Shown here one piece after another: positions 61,163 to 64,000 of a stretch of DNA of 64,000 nt. The translations under genes were made by a program, and so were the position numbers. Origin of the DNA: Egicoccus halophilus. Lineage in GTDB: Bacteria > Actinomycetota > Nitriliruptoria > Nitriliruptorales > Nitriliruptoraceae. Numbering within the stretch: position 1 is the stretch's first letter; every line of letters begins with the position of its first letter. Below the pieces are notes generated by a model. The model worked only from the letters and a program-made list of their open reading frames with translations, searched no databases and had not been told where the DNA came from. Location of the stretch: the NCBI RefSeq assembly GCF_004300825.1, contig NZ_CP036250.1:2108001-2172000 (forward strand). Direction: 5' to 3'.

Positions 61163-61819
61163 GTGTCCGAGCCCCTGCGCGCCGTCGTCTTCGACCTCGA
61201 CGGCGTGATCACCGACACCGCCGAACAGCACTATCTCGGCTGGCAGCGCCTCGCCGACGAGGAGGGCCTGCCGTTCGACCGCGAGGCCAACGAGTCCCTG
61301 CGGGGCCTGTCGCGGCGCGAGTCGCTGCTCGCTCTGCTCGGCGACCGTGAGGTCGACGAGGCCACGCTCGAGGAGTGGATGACCCGCAAGAACGACTACT
61401 ACGTCGCCTCGCTGGCCGACATGTCGCCGGCCGACGCGCTGCCGGGTGCGGTGGAGCTCGTGGACGACGCCAAGGCCCGCAGCCTGCGCGTGGCGATCGG
61501 CTCGTCGAGCAGGAACGCCCGGCTGGTGCTCGACAAGCTGCAGCTGACCGAGGCGTTCGACGCGATCGCCGACGGCAACAGCGTCGAGCGGGCCAAGCCG
61601 GCCCCCGACCTGTTCCTCGAGGCCGCCCGACTGCTCGACGTCGCGCCGCAGGCGTGTGTCGTCGTCGAGGACGCGACCTCGGGCGTCGACGCGGCCCTGG
61701 CCGCGGGCATGGTGGCGGTCGGCGTCGGCCCGCAGGACCGGGTCGGGCACGCGACCTTCCGGTTCGACACGCCCGCCGACGTCGACCTCGACGTGGTGCT
61801 CGCCGGCGGTACGGCATGA
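61163..61819 (+). CDS. HAD family phosphatase, beta-phosphoglucomutase-like
   Basis: 218 residues. Motif I is FDLDGVITDTAEQHYLGWQ, followed by a helical cap, motif II GSSSRNA, the lysine of ERAKPAPDLF and motif IV VVEDATSGVDAA. The DGVITDTxxxH form is typical of beta-phosphoglucomutase and close relatives that handle phosphorylated sugars. The GTG follows AGGAGCC. It overlaps the small membrane protein gene downstream. Confidence 0.9.
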   Translation: MSEPLRAVVFDLDGVITDTAEQHYLGWQRLADEEGLPFDREANESLRGLSRRESLLALLGDREVDEATLEEWMTRKNDYYVASLADMSPADALPGAVELVDDAKARSLRVAIGSSSRNARLVLDKLQLTEAFDAIADGNSVERAKPAPDLFLEAARLLDVAPQACVVVEDATSGVDAALAAGMVAVGVGPQDRVGHATFRFDTPADVDLDVVLAGGTA

Positions 61820-62214
61820 CCGCGACGGCGACGTCCACCCCCGGCGGGCTCGACACCGCCCTGCGGGTGGCCAGCTGGCTCGTGCCGCTCGGGATCCTGC
61901 TGCAGGCGGCGTTGGCCGGACAGGCCCTGTTCGTCGACGGCGGCCTGTTCGGCCTCCACGGCGGCGTCGGGCACGGGGTGCTCGGGCTCGCCGTGGTGCA
62001 GGCCGGCCTGGTGCTCGTCCGCCGCGCCGGTGCGCTCCCGCTCGGGCTCGCCGTCGTGCTGGTGATCGGGCTCGTCGGGCAGACCGGACTCGGCTACGTC
62101 GGACACCGCACCGGCAACGCCGTCGCCTCGTCGCTGCACGTCCCGCTCGGGGTCACGCTGCTCGGGCTGTCGGTCGCGCTGGCGGTCCTGCTCGGTCTGC
62201 GACGCCAGCCGTGA
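61816..62214 (+). CDS. four-helix membrane protein, unknown function
   Basis: 132 residues with four predicted transmembrane helices. Several histidines sit in or near the helices (LFGLHGGVGHGVLG and GYVGHRTGNAVASSLHVPLG), a spacing that could suit heme or metal binding as in cytochrome b561-like bundles; this is speculative. The ATG at 61816 overlaps the HAD stop, and its own stop overlaps the yaaA start, so the three genes are coupled. Confidence 0.75.
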   Translation: MTATATSTPGGLDTALRVASWLVPLGILLQAALAGQALFVDGGLFGLHGGVGHGVLGLAVVQAGLVLVRRAGALPLGLAVVLVIGLVGQTGLGYVGHRTGNAVASSLHVPLGVTLLGLSVALAVLLGLRRQP

Positions 62215-62978
62215 GCCGACCGCTGGTGCTGTTGCCGCCCTCGAAGGGCAAGGCGCCCGGCGGTGACGGTCCGCCCCACGGTGCCGTGGTGGCGGCCGAC
62301 ACCGGACCGCTCGGTCCCGCCCGGCGCGAGCTGCTCGCCGCGGTGACCGGCGACCTCGACGGCCTCGACGACGCGGCACTCGCCCGCCTGGCGGGCGTCG
62401 GCGCGGCGAAGGTCGCCGACGCCCGCAAGCTCCTGCAAGCCCTGCCCGACGCCCCGACGCGACCGGGACACCGCCGCTACACCGGGGTGGTGCACGGCAA
62501 CGCGGGGCTCGCCGAGCTCGACCCGGACACCGCGGGCGCCGACGTACGCATCGTTTCGGCGCTGCTGGGGCTGGTCGCCCTGGCCGACCCCGTGCCCGAC
62601 TACCGCCTCGAGGTGGCCGCACGGCTGCCGTCGCTCGGCGGGATCGGTCCGTGGTGGCGCGACCGGCTCGCCGGTCCGATCGCGCGTCTCGCCGCCGGCC
62701 GGCGGGTGTGGGACCTGCTGCCGGCCGAGCACGCCCGCGTGTGGGACCTCGCCGTGCGGGAGCGTCTCGCCGTCGTGACCGTCCGTTTCGTGCGGCCCGA
62801 CGGCCGCGCCGCCAACGCGGCCCGGACGAAGGTCTGCAAGGGGCGGCTCACGGCCGCGCTGCTGCGCGCCCCCGACCTCGATGCCGCGGGGCTCGCCCGC
62901 GAGGCGGACCCGGGTCCGGGGTGGCAACTGCGCGCCGACCCGGACGGCACCGGCGTGACGGCCACGTTCTCCGGCTGA
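62211..62978 (+). CDS. yaaA: YaaA family (DUF328) peroxide stress protein
   Basis: 255 residues, the usual length. The N-terminal [10 protein letters not shown] corresponds to the LLSPSK motif, and [11 protein letters not shown] and the basic C-terminal CKGRL region are characteristic. In Escherichia coli YaaA limits free iron during peroxide stress. The GTG start overlaps the previous stop. The family assignment is clear; the role here is by homology only. Confidence 0.88.
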   Translation: MSRPLVLLPPSKGKAPGGDGPPHGAVVAADTGPLGPARRELLAAVTGDLDGLDDAALARLAGVGAAKVADARKLLQALPDAPTRPGHRRYTGVVHGNAGLAELDPDTAGADVRIVSALLGLVALADPVPDYRLEVAARLPSLGGIGPWWRDRLAGPIARLAAGRRVWDLLPAEHARVWDLAVRERLAVVTVRFVRPDGRAANAARTKVCKGRLTAALLRAPDLDAAGLAREADPGPGWQLRADPDGTGVTATFSG

Positions 62979-63115
62979 CCCGCCGGCGCGTCGCCGCGCC
63001 TAGCAAGCACCGATCTGCCACGGCCATGGCCGCTCGGCCAGGGCGAGTTGTCCGGCGGAAGGCCCCGGACGCGGTGTCCTTCGCAGGTCCTGGCGGAGCG
63101 GAGAACGAGGCGGTC

Positions 63116-64000
63116 ATGGCCGAAGAGCGTGAACAGTGGGGGACCCGGGCCGGCTTCCTGCTGGCGGCCATCGGATCCGCGGTCGGTCTCGGCAACATCT
63201 GGCGGTTCCCCTACGTCGCCTACGACAACGGCGGCGGCGCGTTCCTGGTGCCCTACCTCGTCGCGCTGCTGACCGCCGGCATCCCGCTGCTGGTGCTCGA
63301 GTACGCGCTCGGGCACCGCTTCCGTGGCAGCGCACCGCTGACGTTCCGGCGGCTGCACCCACGCGCGGAGTTCCTCGGCTGGTGGCAGGTCGGCGTGTGC
63401 TTCCTCATCGCCAGCTACTACGCCGTGGTCATCGCCTGGGCCGCCGCCTACACGTGGTTCTCGTTCGACCTGTCGTGGGGGGACGACCCCGAGGCGTTCC
63501 TGTTCGAGGACTACCTCGGGGCCACCGGGCCGTGGGACCTCGGCGGGATCCGCCCGGGGGTGATGATCCCGCTGGTGCTCGTCTGGGTCGTCACGCTGGG
63601 TGTGCTGCTCGGCGGCGTGCGACGTGGTGTCGAGCGCGCGAACCGGGTCCTGATCCCGCTGCTGACGCTCACCTTCGCCGTGCTGGTGGTGCGGGCGCTG
63701 ACGCTCGAGGGCGCGACCGCCGGTCTCGACGCGCTGTTCAGCCCCGACTGGAGCGCGTTGAGCGACGGCAGCGTGTGGGTCGCCGCGTACGGGCAGATCT
63801 TCTTCTCGCTCTCGGTCGGGTTCGCGATCATGATCACCTACGCGAGCTACCTGCCACGCAAGGGCGCGGACCTGACCACCAACGGGTTCATCGCCGGGTT
63901 CGCGAACTCGTCGTTCGAACTGCTGGCCGGCATCGGCGTGTTCGCCGCCCTCGGCTTCCTCGCCGCGTCGCAGGGGGCGGCCGTGGAGGACGTCGCCGCC
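63116..64000 (+). CDS. NSS (SNF) family sodium-dependent transporter, N-terminal part
   Basis: 295 residues are present and the frame is open to the window end. [26 protein letters not shown] is the defining first helix with its unwound sodium/substrate site, followed by [11 protein letters not shown]. Seven or eight helices can be traced. Members import amino acids or related amines with sodium. ATG at 63116 follows GAGGCGG. The 137-nt gap before it contains a short palindrome (CGGCCATGGCCG at 63021-63032) of doubtful meaning. Confidence 0.93.
   Translation, partial: MAEEREQWGTRAGFLLAAIGSAVGLGNIWRFPYVAYDNGGGAFLVPYLVALLTAGIPLLVLEYALGHRFRGSAPLTFRRLHPRAEFLGWWQVGVCFLIASYYAVVIAWAAAYTWFSFDLSWGDDPEAFLFEDYLGATGPWDLGGIRPGVMIPLVLVWVVTLGVLLGGVRRGVERANRVLIPLLTLTFAVLVVRALTLEGATAGLDALFSPDWSALSDGSVWVAAYGQIFFSLSVGFAIMITYASYLPRKGADLTTNGFIAGFANSSFELLAGIGVFAALGFLAASQGAAVEDVAA

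Noticed and set aside
63021-63032. CGGCCATGGCCG palindrome upstream of the NSS transporter gene as an operator
   Set aside because: A 12-bp palindrome made mostly of GC is expected by chance in this composition, and no matching copy was noticed elsewhere.

Overview
The window is a 64-kb piece of a very GC-rich bacterial chromosome with actinobacterial features: GTG starts as common as ATG, dense ATGA/GTGA start-stop overlaps, a gap-pgk-tpiA operon, a YwlC/Sua5 tRNA-modification gene and -10-like TAnnnT elements without a recognisable -35. Acidic proteins and many sodium-linked or osmolyte transporters (BCCT, SSS, NSS, a seven-gene Mrp-type antiporter) point to a halophilic or haloalkaliphilic lineage, plausibly a deep branch such as Nitriliruptoria. 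That placement is inference, because no rRNA or marker set is present.

Layout. 1-2.7 kb: end of gap, then pgk and tpiA; tpiA ends in an unusual G-rich tandem repeat. 2.9-8.9 kb (minus strand): complete peptide ABC importer oppA-B-C-D-F. 9.2-13.2 kb: PH-domain membrane protein, MFS exporter and a BlaI-type repressor/M56 metallopeptidase pair. 13.2-15.5 kb: secG, an orphan solute-binding lipoprotein and tRNA-Leu(GAG). 15.7-17.6 kb: small hypothetical protein and a BCCT osmolyte transporter. 17.8-24.7 kb: a signalling operon of a giant cytosolic hybrid histidine kinase with a long HAMP array, followed by overlapping cheR, REC-less cheB and a single-domain response regulator. 24.8-28.4 kb: a secreted GH9 cellulase-like enzyme with three C-terminal SLH repeats, behind a perfect palindrome that matches the CebR operator. 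28.5-29.2 kb: two small genes.

29.2-40.6 kb holds the most unusual region. After a divergent GT2 gene, nine tightly coupled plus-strand genes encode a carbamoyltransferase, a GT2-GmhB fusion, a GT9, two GT4-like transferases, GmhA, HldE, a short-chain dehydrogenase and another GT9. Together they could make ADP-heptose from sedoheptulose 7-phosphate and build a carbamoylated, heptose-containing glycoconjugate in what looks like a Gram-positive-type cell.

40.6-49.6 kb: GH3 beta-glucosidase coupled to a flavin disulfide reductase, a hypothetical gene, the threonylcarbamoyl-AMP synthase gene, an alpha-glucan phosphorylase and an AI-2E family permease. 49.7-54.3 kb: DUF885 protein, SDR, universal stress protein and SSS symporter. 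54.6-60 kb: an epimerase-like gene and the Mrp operon E-F-G-A(C-terminal)-A/B fusion-C-D, which lacks the large NuoL-like MrpA domain and resembles archaeal Mbh/Mrp modules. 60-64 kb: aldo/keto reductase, HAD phosphatase, four-helix membrane protein, YaaA and the start of an NSS transporter that runs off the window.

No rRNA operon, CRISPR array, insertion sequence, prophage or replication origin was seen.
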